A DNA stretch of 64,000 nt from Hormiphora californensis (GCA_020137815.1 CM035350.1:5128541-5192540), one strand, 5' to 3'; shown: positions 23,159-37,830, counted from the first letter of the stretch. Notes: generated from the letters alone by a model not told the origin. A program made the numbers and translations.

Positions 23159-25147
23159 ATGGACAAGTATTTGGAGGTGCTAAACAAACTACAGGATGTG
23201 TTTACCAGGGCTGGGATTTCTACCAGCGAGATAGATCTGCCGCAGATAGTGGTGGTGGGAAGTCAAAGTGCTGGCAAGAGTTCGGTGCTGGAGAGCATTG
23301 CACGGCTCAACTTCCTACCTCGGGGTGGTGGAATTGTTACACGGCGGCCTCTCATTCTCCAGATGATTCAGGAGAAACAGGAGCTGGAAGTGAACGGGAA
23401 GAAGTATTCACAGTGGGCCAGATTCCTGCACTCAGAGGAGATATTCTTGGACCCCAAGAAGATTTGTCAGGAGATCACCAATGACACGGTTAGAGTTTGT
23501 GGGAACAATAAGGGTATATCGGATAAGGCCATACACCTCAAACTACACTCCATCAGTGTTCCCTCTCTGACATTAGTTGATCTCCCTGGGCTGACAAAGA
23601 TTCCTGTGGGTGACCAACCCACCAATATTTCCAAGACCATTGAGCGGCTCGTCAGGAGCTACGTATCAAAGGGGAACAGTATCATTCTGGCGGTGTCCCC
23701 AGGTAATGTGGATATAGCCAACTCAGAGTCCCTTCAGTTAGCTAGGGAGGTAGATCCTGAGGGAAGGAGGACCCTGGCTGTCATTCACCAAAGTGTGATC
23801 TGATGGAGCTAGGCCGAGAAGTCCACCGCCCTCCTAAGTGGGGCATCTGTAGATGTCGCACTGGGACTAATTGGAGTAATTAACAGGAATACAAGCCAGC
23901 TGGCTGTGAATCTACCCTTCTATGACGTGCTAAAGATCGAGGAGGACTACTTTACAACCCACTTATGACGATTTGTTTGACCGGATGGGCACTCAATATC
24001 TAACGGAGCGGCTCAGTGACATTCTCATAGACAACGTTAAGAGATCCCTCCCCAGCCTGAGTGAGAAGATTACCAACCTGACTAGGAAACACAAGGCGAT
24101 ACTGGACTCAGTTGGGTCAAGTGAGTGGGGATCCTAGACGGGAGCTGATTACCACCATCCAGAAGTTTACCAGTGCTCTAGAGAGGTCAATTAACGGTAA
24201 TTATCCCTACCCAAAGACTGTAGAAAAGAAGGACAAGGATGGAACTATCAGAAAGGTGAAGGATGAGGAAAATCCAGTGACTGCCGGGGGAGAGATCAGG
24301 AAGGTCTTCAAGTTGTTCTTACAAGAAGATGGGTGCAGTAAAGGCTGACCAAGGTTTGGATGATCTGAAGACCTACATCAAGGATTGTGGAACGGTGGAC
24401 TGTCCGTTGTTTCTCCAGGACAAACTGTTCCATGCCCTGATTGTGAGACAAATCAGGCTGCTGGACCAGCCCCTAGAGGATGCCATTAGGGAGTGTAATG
24501 ACTGTTTGGATGGTTGTATTGACGATATTGCTGAGAGTGCTATTCAGAAGTACCCCGCTCTTGCAATGGAGTGCGTGAGGATTGCCAAGGAGGAGCTACA
24601 GAATAAAGCCACCCTGACCCGGACCTTCCTGAGCGAGTACCTGGAGAACGAGTGTTCTCATGTAAACGGGGACCACCCTGAATTTGTAGACAGATACGCT
24701 ATAGCGGGGGAGTTATTCAAAGAGGAGTCAGTAGAGCAGGCAGGTAAAGACGGTCATGGAGATCTGAACTACAGTCACACCAACAAGCCTCTAGTGGAAT
24801 CTAAACTGGAGAAGATCATGGCTAAACACCAGTATGGTGATACTAAGTCAGCGGCGGACAGGGAAAATAACGAGGCTGAGCTGCTTCAGAAACTGATTAT
24901 CATGTACTTCTGCATTGTTCGGAGCCAGCTGAATGATTCTGCGATCAAGACGATCATGAGGCACATGGTTAGGGACCTTGTTAGCACCCTCAAGGCGACC
25001 CTAATAATGAGGCTCTACTCTGGGGAGCCAAGCAGTTTGGTGATAGAATCTGCCAGCACTAAGAGGAGGAGGGATGCGAGCACCAGAATGTATGATGCCC
25101 TTATCAAAGCTCAGCAGCTTCTGACTACTATTCTTGGTGTGGAGTAG
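23159..25147 (+). pseudogene. Intronless dynamin-family (Drp1/Vps1-like) copy with frameshifts
   Basis: The sequence covers a GTPase domain, middle domain and C-terminal GTPase effector domain, about 660 residues in all, with no PH or proline-rich region. GTPase motifs are present: G1 in GSQSAGKSSVLES, the switch region LPRGGGIVTRRPLILQ, G3 in LVDLPGLTKIPVG, and a damaged G4 (the expected TKxD stretch is at the first frameshift). Frames break near 23790, 23825, 23960, 24110 and 24330; apart from these the frame has no stops. The absence of introns suggests a retrocopy, although no poly(A) or flanking duplication was identified. Single-base consensus errors are the alternative, but neighbouring genes such as ASPM are clean over several kb. 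A shift inside G4 would abolish GTP binding if real. Confidence 0.75.
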
Positions 25148-25618
25148 TGATTTAACGAAATGAAAGTTTTTATGTGACACTGTGCTGACAGACACTGTGC
25201 TGACTGCTGGTTAAATTATTCATGCTGGTTAAATTATTCATGCTCTACTCATGTATGCTGTGATTTTATTAATTGTTAGAAAATCTTATTTTCTCTGTAC
25301 GTGTAAAAGGTGGGGGCAGTCGAATCACAAGCATGACACGGTGGGAGTATTAAAACAGCTTATCCAGTATCATGTGACGCATGTGTACATAATACATCCT
25401 TTCATGGCTGCCGTGGTAACCATGGTAACCCGGTTTACCCCAGGACTCTCCACATTCCATGCAGCTCTGAGGGGGAGGGCTCCATGGTAACACTCCTTAT
25501 CTGCAGCAGAGTGCCGCTGCAGCCATTGAAATGGGTGGGTACCCGTTTAAGCCATACAAGGTCTCTACACATGCATCTCTCTCTCTCTCACACACACAAA
25601 GACTGCTAATACAGTTGA
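25148..25618. other. Intergenic DNA
   Basis: There is a direct duplication of GCTGGTTAAATTATTCATGC near 25206-25242, a palindromic GGTAACCATGGTAACC near 25414, and a short CT/CA tract. No gene is supported. Confidence 0.4.
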
Positions 25619-25722
25619 CCAGTGACCACTTCTGTAGTCTCTTACAGCTGCTGTAAGAGACTACAGAAGTGGTCACTGGTGGGAGACATCGACTGCTGCT
25701 GCAGCAGTCGATGTCTCCCACC
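25619..25722. repeat. Two abutting perfect hairpins
   Basis: The first hairpin has arms 25619-25647 and 25651-25679 around a 3-nt loop. The second has arms 25678-25699 and 25701-25722 around a single T. Both look perfect by eye and they overlap by 2 bp. Such tandem cruciform-capable sequence is unusual. Confidence 0.9.
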
Positions 25723-26148
25723 AAGCTTGTCATCGTCGGACCATCTACATCATGAACTGTAGAACTTAGTAATCGTGCCGCGCGAGGAGTTATTTGTGAT
25801 GAAAGTGCAGCAAGTGGCATTTGGAAATTGGCGCGCGCGAGTCGCATTGAAGCATGCTGGATGCTGCAGTTTGCCGGTATGAATCCGGGATTCAATCCCC
25901 TGCTCCCCTGGCCTGTTCAATTCCAATTGCCATGATTATAGCCAGTAAAGTAGACGTATTTTAATGTATTCGATCATAGATCTTAACTGAAAGTTAAACG
26001 GAAGTACATCTATTTACAAAATAACATCCCACATGCACTCATATTCATAACATTGTAAACCAAAAAAAGAACTCAAAAATTTAATAAAAATTATCCTCAA
26101 AATGATGTCTACACCAGGGTTAATTGTCCATGCGTATAAACAGCTCCT
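25723..26148. other. Non-coding, includes TRIQK 3' region
   Basis: No supported ORF; the long minus-strand frame across 25497-25895 reads through the hairpins. The part next to 26149 is AT-rich and would be the 3' UTR of the minus-strand TRIQK gene. Confidence 0.4.
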
Positions 26149-26891
26149 TTAATTGTCAGCAGTGGTGAAGGAGATGGAGAAGTAAAGGAGGAAGTATACT
26201 ACACCCATCAGAGCAGCACCACATGACACCATCATTATAACATCCTGAGGAAGGGATGTTTATGTTCGGCCTAAAATTTAGGGAAGCACTGCACAAGGGT
26301 CCATCGGGATGTGCCCCTTCGGATACCGCAGGGGAAAAAGATGTCACAGGGCTGGTTTGGGTATTGGGTAGGCACTGTGCAAAGTGTGGAATATAGAATC
26401 TTTCTCTACCTGAATTCCAAGAGCACTCTTCTTGGCGATTGCTTTGTTCTTGTCGGTGATTGTGTCACGTTTACTTTGTCCAGTGAATTCTTTCTGCCCT
26501 GAGAGGAATTGTGTTAAGAAGTGTAGGCCATGAACTTAGGGCAGTGAGAGAGGGTTGCATGAATGTCGGGTACTACTCTGTTCGTAGGATGGGGCTCTTA
26601 GATATTGCCAGGGTCGCCCGCAAAGCGTTGTCTACGACGTCCAAAAAAAGGCATTCAATGTTAGGAGACTGCGTCTTGGACGTCGTAAACACCGCTTCGC
26701 AGGTGACCAATATGACTGAGCACCACTGTAAAATGATGCATATTGATGGTGGGACATGTTAGTTGACCCTTCTGAAAAGGGGGGGGGGTATTGCAGTACT
26801 TGCCTAGTCTTCGTCGGTAGGTGTCAATTGGTGCTTGATTCTTTTTCGGTGGTTTTTGAAACGCTCCCTTGTTCGACCCGTCACGACCCAT
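26149..26891 (-). CDS. TRIQK: TRIQK (triple QxxK/R motif) small membrane protein
   Basis: Three minus-strand exons, 26891-26804, 26498-26410 and 26244-26149, join in phase to give 90 residues (the vertebrate protein is 86). The N terminus is MGRDGSNKG, then IDTYRRRLGQ, a Gln/Lys/Arg-rich middle (GQSKRDT), the family-like block KAIAKKSALGIQDV, a single membrane span (ALMGVVYFLLYFSI) and a short tail ending TTADN. Vertebrate TRIQK proteins are ER-localised tail-region membrane proteins of poorly known role. Intron 1 appears to use a GC donor in perfect context (AG then GCAAGT): no GT donor nearby restores the frame. The gene is too short and split for ordinary ORF calling. It lies 117 bp from the RPS8 stop on the same strand. 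Confidence 0.82.
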
Positions 26892-27008
26892 TTTATTTCT
26901 ACAAATTGAGATAATTTAGAGATGGGGTCCGGGAGGCGAATAAGGGGAGAGATGAAAACTATAAAACACACAATTTTGGGTATGGTAAAAAGTTAACTTA
27001 AAAGAAAG

Positions 27009-27623
27009 TTATTTGGCCTTCTTGGACTTCAACTTCTTCATGTAGAACTCGAGCTCTTTTCCCTCCAGAATGTATCCGTCACATCGTCCGCTCTGTCCGG
27101 GTCGAGAAGCAATACAAGCGTACAATCGTCCAGTGCTGAACTGATCATCGAGAAGTCCTCCAATCTTGGAGTCCTCTTTCCTGGCTGCGATTTTCCTCTT
27201 AAGATGGTTGCTCTTGGAGACCTCCTCCTTCTCGTCAGTGGCGGCCTTCTTCTTTCGTCCAGCGGTCACTCCGTAGTGAGACTCGTACCACTGTCGGAAG
27301 GGAGTGGAATCGATCTGGATGATGGCATTCTTTACCAGGGTCTTGGTTCGGACCAACTCGTTGTTGGAGGCATTGTACACGACATCGAGAATCCTTGATT
27401 TCCTGGTTGTACCCTCACTCGACCAACTGAAGTTACCGGTTTCCAGCCTGAGGGCCCTGAACTTGATGTTACCTCCCATGGTCCTGACTGTCCTGATCCT
27501 CTTGGAGCCCATCTTAGTGTTGGCGGAGGGTCGTCCCAACTCGAACTTCCTCTTCTTTCGGACGATTGGCCGCTTTCCTCCAGTCTTCCTCCTCTTGTGG
27601 ACGCTGTCTCGGGAAATACCCAT
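27009..27623 (-). CDS. RPS8: 40S ribosomal protein eS8
   Basis: An uninterrupted ORF of 204 residues (human 208), starting [18 protein letters not shown] and continuing with [65 protein letters not shown] and [12 protein letters not shown]. The protein belongs to the small ribosomal subunit. The start at 27623 is fixed by conservation; an in-frame extension to 27749 on that strand is upstream sequence. The coding region has no intron, whereas vertebrate RPS8 has several, some hosting snoRNAs. Upstream on this strand are pyrimidine-rich tracts, which would suit a 5'-TOP type leader, but no start site can be fixed. An expressed retrocopy cannot be excluded. Confidence 0.96.
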   Translation of the reverse strand: MGISRDSVHKRRKTGGKRPIVRKKRKFELGRPSANTKMGSKRIRTVRTMGGNIKFRALRLETGNFSWSSEGTTRKSRILDVVYNASNNELVRTKTLVKNAIIQIDSTPFRQWYESHYGVTAGRKKKAATDEKEEVSKSNHLKRKIAARKEDSKIGGLLDDQFSTGRLYACIASRPGQSGRCDGYILEGKELEFYMKKLKSKKAK

Positions 27624-28340
27624 GGCTATATGAGGGGAGGGACTGATTAGTAAAACAGTAGTATTTTGGATCGGGGGGGGGGGGGTGTAGGAGGTTGGGA
27701 GTGTAAGAGGTTGGGACAGAGGGAGAGTGTAGGATTGATGCGCGCACAAAACTGGTCACACCATCGCTTGTAGTGCTCACTGCACAGTGTGGGAAGGTCA
27801 TCGCGCGTTACGTACAAAACTACTCTGGTGTGTGTGGAACACAGTGGATAAAAGTAACAATGTTAATATTGGTTACAGCAATCTTTATTCAATTTAATAA
27901 AACTCCAATAAAAATAGTTAAAATAATAAAACTTTTAGACATCGCATTAACATAAGCGCCTTAACAAAAAAGGGTTAAAGAAATTTACATATGCCACTGT
28001 TACACACAGTCACTTTAGAACGGTTACATATATCTCGGTAAATAGTTAGTTACGGATAAGTTTATAAATTTAAATTAAGGTCATTAAAAATAAAAGGCAG
28101 TCAACTGAGCGACACGGACAAAAAACATAAGAATATCTGATAAACAAGGAAAGGTCTGAACATTTTACGCGGGAATAGGTTAAAATTTAAACAACTTAAA
28201 ACTCGAATTGTACACAAATGTATTATACAAAATTACATGGCTCAAAGAGGGTGGTCACTGTTGTTAGGCCCTCTCTCTATCTCTGTTGCCCTGTTCGACC
28301 CTCTCTATCTATCCTCACCCCGACAGGGTTAGAACAGAGC
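27624..28340. other. RPS8 upstream region and NUDT21 3' UTR
   Basis: Near RPS8 the sequence has a poly-G run (about 27672-27685 on the plus strand). From about 27870 to 28200 it is AT-rich, with several TTTATT/TTTAAT motifs that read as AATAAA-like signals on the minus strand. This fits the 3' UTR of NUDT21. No ORF is supported. Confidence 0.45.
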
Positions 28341-30898
<2,558 letters not shown>

Positions 30899-31263
30899 TC
30901 CGTTGGTTAGACGCTAAATTGTGAGAGTCTGTTAATAGACAGAAGTATGGGGGATTTCTATTTCTTAGAGGTTCAATTAGTAAAAGGGATTAAGAAATCA
31001 AGCTTATCTGTACATAAATTGGGCATATAAATTAATTCGGATTATTGTTTTTTAATAAATGTTAATATCATTGCGATCACTAAAACTCTTCGGGTTCTGG
31101 CCACGATGACCCCGAATACTAATGAGTAATGATTAAAGTTTTTAACAGGCAGAAAGATAATCTCTGTCTGATTTACCGGATGTTTGGTCTTTTTGAGAGT
31201 CTGGGGGATTTACCTGCGAATTTATCAGCCCAGAGAACCTAACAAAATCACATCAGAAAATGG
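30899..31263. other. NUDT21 5' flank
   Basis: AT-rich sequence upstream of the NUDT21 start. No ORF and no clear TATA box was identified. Confidence 0.35.
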
Positions 31264-31325
31264 AGAATTACTAATTAGGGGCATGTTTACACTTAAGTGT
31301 AAACATGCCCCTAATTAGTAATTCT
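31264..31325. repeat. Perfect 62-bp palindrome
   Basis: The sequence equals its own reverse complement over 62 bp, centred between 31294 and 31295 (ACTT/AAGT) with no spacer. It includes GGGGCATGTTTACACTT and its complement. Confidence 0.95.
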
Positions 31326-31509
31326 TGCACTTTACGTAGGTTCAATGTGGGCGGGTTATTCGAAAAGGTTAAGGAGTTGGGTAGACTGGTTACCCGCTAC
31401 TGTGGTGAAATTCCGTCTTGCCTGATCTAAAGATTTTGGAAAGCTGGGGATCCGTTTATGAAAATCAAATTATATGCTTGATGAGTCAACCATGAGGCAG
31501 GAGCGCAAC

Positions 31510-31702
31510 GGCCAGTGTTAAAATCTGGGTGTTTCGTGAGTGCTGACAAACGGTTTTTTAGGGTTAGGGCAAAAGTAGGGTTAGGGCTGGGGTTTGGTTG
31601 GGGTTAGGCCTTGACATTTCCTACCAGATGAACTTTGAATTGGCCAAAACGGTTTAGTGGTTTGAGCCATTTTAGTGAATCACCTAGATTGTAACAGGGC
31701 CC
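31510..31702. mobile_element. Second copy of the TTAGGG-bearing inverted-repeat element
   Basis: Same family as 15850-16086: it starts GGCCAGTGTTAAAATCTGGG and ends near CTAGATTGTAACAGGGCC. The 10-bp GGAGCGCAAC occurs on both sides (31500-31509 and 31703-31712), a clear target-site duplication. A 9-10 bp duplication is typical of Mutator-like elements. No coding capacity. Confidence 0.8.
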
Positions 31703-32097
31703 GGAGCGCAACCTTGATTTACAAAACCCGGCGAAAAGTCGAGAACGGAAAACTTTAAAAATCCAACAACATTTTTATTTATCCGGACATTCACGCCTCG
31801 CGCACGGCAAGTGCGCCGCGCGTGCAAAACAACACAAATATCGCGCGTTACGTTTACCTGCTGCATCGCAGCGAAATAAAATTTTGCATTTGAAAGTTCG
31901 AAAAACGCTTTTGCTCATCTTCTTGAAAAGCGCTGCCTTATCCCGCGCTGCGCGTGGCGCAGAACAACGTTTGCCAACTCATCTTCACAGAAAAAACTTT
32001 TACTTTTTTGACAGCTCACAGCGCAGCGTTAAAATCTGGCTAGCGTTTGAAAAGCACTGACTTATTCTGCGCTGTCGGGGGCCAGCAGCGTTTGTCA
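31703..32097. other. Repeat-derived non-coding DNA
   Basis: CpG-rich segments with repeated GCGCTGC/GCGTTAAAATCTGG motifs, the latter shared with the neighbouring inverted-repeat elements. No gene is supported. Confidence 0.4.
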
Positions 32098-32213
32098 AGG
32101 CCAGCGTTAAAATCTGGGTGTTTGGTGAGTGCGGACAAACAGTTTTTTAGGGTTAGGGCTAAAGTAGGGTTAGGGTTTGGACTTTGGGTTGGAGTTAGGC
32201 CTTGACTTTTCGG
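32098..32213. mobile_element. Truncated third copy of the TTAGGG-bearing element
   Basis: Begins GGCCAGCGTTAAAATCTGGG, continues through the GGGTTAGGG region, and breaks off at about 32213 after GGCCTTGAC. The second half and the right terminus are missing. Confidence 0.75.
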
Positions 32214-32225
32214 AAAAGTCTTTTC

Positions 32226-32460
32226 CTGCTCACTGTTCCTCGCGGTAGCAGAGGTGGTGGAGTTGCCATTGTTTACAGGAAAGAACTAAAAGTGAAACGA
32301 TGTAAATCTCGTAAAGTCTTCTCGAGTTACTGCAAGCAAAACTTGATGGACCTGGAATAGACCTGACGAGAGTTGATGTTATCTAGTATCTACCGTCCCC
32401 CTGATCCTTCCAAACAAGCGATCGCGATCTTCCTTGAGGAGTGTGTTTTCATCGAAGTGT
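32226..32460 (+). mobile_element. Decayed LINE endonuclease fragment
   Basis: Short frames give SRGGGVAIVYRKELKVK and, after a frame change, IYRPPDPSKQAIAIF. These match the RGGGVAI and YRPP blocks of apurinic-type LINE endonucleases (CR1/L2-like). The frame is broken and the rest of the ORF is absent. Confidence 0.7.
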
Positions 32461-32602
32461 GGACATCATCTCGCTTTCAACTCCGAGACAACCTTTTGAG
32501 GAGGGTATCCTTCCACATCACACATGCGTGGATTTACATGATTTAATGTCTGATTGTTTTTCGGATATATCTGAGTTATAGCAATACATAAAGGGAGAAA
32601 TA

Positions 32603-33635
32603 CCGCGTGGCCCAAAAAAAACTAAGGGTACGTTGGCCTTCTTTTCTCCTAGAAATTTAATTTCAATCACTCTGATATTTTGTCACAATATTTGTATGGT
32701 TACTCATTCGAGGAATCCGGAGTTTCAGCCCTCTGGATGAAAATTCATTTTTTTTGCCCGAATGAACATTTAATGAACGCCAAAACGGGGCCATATTTTG
32801 GTACCAAAGTTTTACAAATTTGTTTGGCTATCGACTTTCTTTCGAACGCGACCAGTTTGAGCTTAATTGGATCACCCCAAGAATCACAGTGACCAGTTTA
32901 CCTAGCCTAGGTTGGGTCATGTGATCCCCATCAAATTATGACGTGTTAGCAAGAGAACTTACATTCTAACGGACGCTGTATCGGTATACCGTCCTAATTA
33001 GCAGATGTGATACGTGATACGCGACCGTTAAACCTGCTTATTGGCACTTAGTAATGACGCTAGCGGTCCAATAGGGGTCACTTGGCCAGACCTAGTTTCG
33101 GAAAAGTGGTCACTGTGTCTCTTGTGGTGGTCCAATTGAGCTAAAATTAGTCGCGTTTGAAAGGAAATCGTTACCCAAAGGCGACTGTGAAATTCCGGTT
33201 TGGAATACCTTTTTTGTTTTCAAGTTCATTTAGGATTCATTCCAGTCGTAAAAATGAATTTTTAGATAGAGAGCCGAAATTCTAGCTAACATCAATATCG
33301 ATCAAGTGTAATGGCTGTACGAATTTTTAGCGCCTGAGTTTACCAATTTCTTGTCAAAATCGGTTAAAATCGATGTTTGGTAAAAATTACCGTTTTTTAA
33401 TCATTTATTTCACCAACTAAACTTGATTCATTTTTAATAAAAACTCGGATTGCCATTTATTATTGTTTACTCTAATGCATGGTTGCTATTTTTAAGAATA
33501 AAATCGAATTTAACCATTGAGAAAACTTGGAAAAACCGAAAAACGAAAATTGGGTATTCATGAACTTCACACTTTTATGTTTGGAAACTCCGGATTCCTC
33601 GACTGGTAACCATAATAATATTATTTTTTTTTTTT

Positions 33636-33697
<62 letters not shown>

Positions 33698-33799
33698 TTT
33701 TTTCTTGTTTTTTTCTGAAAAATATCAGAGTGATCGAAATTTAAATTTCTGGGCGAAAAAGAAGGCCAACGTACCCTTAGTTTTTTTTGGGCCGCGCGG
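32603..33799. mobile_element. 1.2 kb TIR element with a poly-T tract
   Basis: The tips CCGCGTGGCCCAAAAAAAAC and the complement of CCGCGCGGCCC, with TA outside both ends, begin inverted arms. The arms share AAGGGTACGTTGGCCTTCTT, AATCACTCTGATATTTT-type sequence and GAGGAATCCGGAGTTTC, about 125 bp in all. The right arm is interrupted by an interrupted poly-T tract (33622-33703). The interior has no transposase-like ORF. Confidence 0.8.
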
Positions 33800-33994
33800 T
33801 ATGATATGTATTTATATTTTAGATGGCTTAGATGTTTTTATGTTTTAGATGTTTTTATGTGTAGATTACTTGTACATGAGTTTGTTATACTGTATGACTG
33901 TGATATCTCCATGACTGTAATGTCGGCCCGGTTTGGAGAGGGCAGTCTTTTGTGGAGACAGTAAAACATTTTACGTTAAAAAGGGAAAGAAGTT

Positions 33995-35491
33995 TTTTTT
34001 AATTATGCACTGAACTGCTGTAGACATCACCCACTCACTTCACCCACACACAACACCCACACACATGACCAAGCCTGTACGACAGGTTATTGATCACCGG
34101 CTGTATTACAGCACGAGAGAGCCGTCACTAGTATCGTGCAGTGATCCGAGGATCATGATAACAATTAATATGACGTGATCAACTGCTATAGCCCAACTGT
34201 TCATTCTGAGAATTCTGATACAAAGATATTATTTGCCGTACTGATATATGAGGTAACTCCAACCCCCCAGTTTCATCTCCTTGTTTAACATGGGAGTTAC
34301 CAAGGGAATCCACTGAGTTCGATTAATCTAGGCACATACCCACAGTACTATTCGAATTGGCGTATCTTTATATCAGGAATCTCGGATAGCAACAATCCTT
34401 GTGTTTTATTGCTATCTGAACAGATTAGGCGTATAGACAGGGCTCTTATTATCAGCAGTGCTCACGTATCAAGGATAATGTTTTTAATTATGCACTGAAC
34501 TGCTGTAGACATCACCCACTCACTTCACCCACACACAACACCCACACACATCTGTCTATACGCCTAATCTGTTCAGATAGCAATAAAACACAAGGATTGT
34601 TGCTATCCGAGATTCCTGATATAAAGATACGCCAATTCGAATAGTACTGTGGGTATGTGCCTAGATTAATCGAACTCAGTGGATTCCCTTGGTAACTCCC
34701 ATGTTAAACAAGGAGATGAAACTGGGGGGTTGGAGTTACCTCATATATCAGTACGGCAAATAATATCTTTGTATCAGAATTCTCAGAATGAACAGTTGGG
34801 CTATAGCAGTTGATCACGTCATATTAATTGTTATCATGATCCTCGGATCACTGCACGATACTAGTGACGGCTCTCTCGTGCTGTAATACAGCCGGTGATC
34901 AATAACCTGTCGTACAGGCTTGGTCATGTGTGTGGGTGTTGTGTGTGGGTGAAGTGAGTGGGTGATGTCTACAGCAGTTCAGTGCATAATTAAAAACATT
35001 ATCCTTGATACGTGAGCACTGCTGATAATAAGAGCCCTGTCTATACGCCTAATCTGTTCAGATAGCAATAAAACACAAGGATTGTTGCTATCCGAGATTC
35101 CTGATATAAAGATACGCCAATTCGAATAGTACTGTGGGTATGTGCCTAGATTAATCGAACTCAGTGGATTCCCTTGGTAACTCCCATGTTAAACAAGGAG
35201 ATGAAACTGGGGGGTTGGAGTTACCTCATATATCAGTACGGCAAATAATATCTTTGTATCAGAATTCTCAGAATGAACAGTTGGGCTATAGCAGTTGATC
35301 ACGTCATATTAATTGTTATCATGATCCTCGGATCACTGCACGATACTAGTGACGGCTCTCTCGTGCTGTAATACAGCCGGTGATCAATAACCTGTCGTAC
35401 AGGCTTGGTCATGTGTGTGGGTGTTGTGTGTGGGTGAAGTGAGTGGGTGATGTCTACAGCAGTTCAGTGCATAATTAAAAACATTATCCTT
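33995..35491. repeat. 485-bp unit repeated in both orientations
   Basis: One full and one partial unit lie in one orientation (about 33995-34484 and 34485-34550). They are followed by two units in the opposite orientation (34552-35036 and 35037-35491, the second slightly short). Period is 485 bp and identity looks nearly complete. Each unit holds a CACCCACACACAACACCCAC patch. It could be a small satellite-like family, a complex foldback, or an assembly duplication. Confidence 0.85.
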
Positions 35492-36396
<905 letters not shown>

Positions 36397-36580
36397 TACC
36401 TTTGATTACCTTTGACAAGGTTTAGCTGAAGTAGCTTGGAATCCACTTTAGTAATGGACCCGTTGGAATGTTCCTGCTGGTCTAATAGATAACAACAGGA
36501 ACACTATAGCAAACAAAGAAGGCAATTTAATGAAATAAATGAAAAGAAGAAACTTAAATGAATAGCACTCTCAGTAAGTA

Positions 36581-37540
36581 CTACTGTGTCCCCGAGGAGA
36601 CCTCCACCACCTCGCCCTTTTTGATCCTAAACGACTTCCCAGGGCTCCGCTCCTTCTCCTCTTTCAACTTTTTCACTAGGACCGCCCGAGCCGCTCTCTC
36701 CTCAGAAGTAAGGTCGGGAGAGATATAAACTCGGGAAAACACTTCACTCTCTCTAAGTCGTGTCTTCTTACCAAGAATACACGACTGCATCTCCTTACTT
36801 GTCAGGGTTAATTTCAGGGGTCTAGTCTGGCCTGCTGAAAATCTCCCCAACCGCTGAGCACGTTTCACAAGAGGTTTCTCCGCGAGTGTTGTCCACAGCT
36901 CCGGTAACAGTTCCTCGCTGTCTCCAGGACTGTCAGTCAGCCCGTGGATGACAATATTACACGACCTATCCTCGCTTGCTGCAGCAACAGCCTTCTGAAT
37001 CCTACTAGGAGCCAAGGCTGTCTCGCATTCCCTCTTTAACGCAGATGAGAAGCTATGAATCTCCTCTTTTGCAATAATCTGTACCTCTGTAATCACTTCC
37101 TCTCTCTTCTCCAAGAGCTGCTCCTGCAGTTTAAGTAACTGCTCCTGGGCACCAACTAGTGCCTTCTGGGCGGAGATAAGATCCTCCTGACGCTCTATGA
37201 GCTTCTTCTCTATCTCACTGCACTTCCTAGCTTCATTAAACTGGCTCCTCATTACAGGGAACAACCTCTCAACCAACAACTTGCCAGTCATCTCCACCCA
37301 CGCAACTAAATCATTTTTATCCACCTTATCTAATTTGTACTTAGAGGGGGCAGATAAAGTGTCCCATAGACTCTCCTCTGCACCATTATACTCTGCACTA
37401 AACACGCCCGTGGTGGGACGTGCTCCAGCCATCGCAAATAGTTCCTCTATCATTTCCACAGTTTCTACATGTACATTTTCCAGCTCTGAGTCACTAATTG
37501 ACTTGTTGCCACTAACCAAGACTCTAGGACTCACACTCAT
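36581..37540 (-). CDS. LINE ORF1-like coiled-coil protein
   Basis: Intact 319-residue ORF with an ATG start. The N-terminal third is unassigned. A long Glu/Gln/Lys/Leu-rich coiled coil follows (about residues 105-170, with QEQLLKLQEQLLEKREEV). The C-terminal part has SCNIVIHGLTDS, RAQRLGRFSAG, RPLKLTLTS, RVYISPDLTSEERAAR and FRIKKGEVVEV. This RRM-like block followed by a short C-terminal domain is the layout of ORF1 proteins of L1/CR1-type retrotransposons, which bind RNA as trimers. No ORF2 lies downstream on this strand, so it is an orphan ORF1 or a domesticated derivative. GA tracts lie on both sides. Confidence 0.7.
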   Translation of the reverse strand: MSVSPRVLVSGNKSISDSELENVHVETVEMIEELFAMAGARPTTGVFSAEYNGAEESLWDTLSAPSKYKLDKVDKNDLVAWVEMTGKLLVERLFPVMRSQFNEARKCSEIEKKLIERQEDLISAQKALVGAQEQLLKLQEQLLEKREEVITEVQIIAKEEIHSFSSALKRECETALAPSRIQKAVAAASEDRSCNIVIHGLTDSPGDSEELLPELWTTLAEKPLVKRAQRLGRFSAGQTRPLKLTLTSKEMQSCILGKKTRLRESEVFSRVYISPDLTSEERAARAVLVKKLKEEKERSPGKSFRIKKGEVVEVSSGTQ

Positions 37541-37627
37541 AACGGTGAAAAGTGACCGTTACAACTATAAAGATAAGAGACGGACGATTTTCAATGCACA
37601 AGCGATAAGAACAAGCAAGAAAATAGA

Positions 37628-37669
37628 GAGAGAGAGTCAGAGAGAGAGAGAGAGTCAGAGAGAGGGAGA

Positions 37670-37723
<54 letters not shown>

Positions 37724-37753
37724 TGAGAGAGAGAGAGAGAGCGAGAGAGAGTC

Positions 37754-37798
<45 letters not shown>

Positions 37799-37830
37799 TG
37801 AGAGAGAGAGAGAGAGAGCGAGAGAGAGTC

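Noticed and set aside
25497-25895. 132-residue minus-strand ORF
   Set aside because: It passes through two palindromes and a CT tract and has no recognisable protein features.
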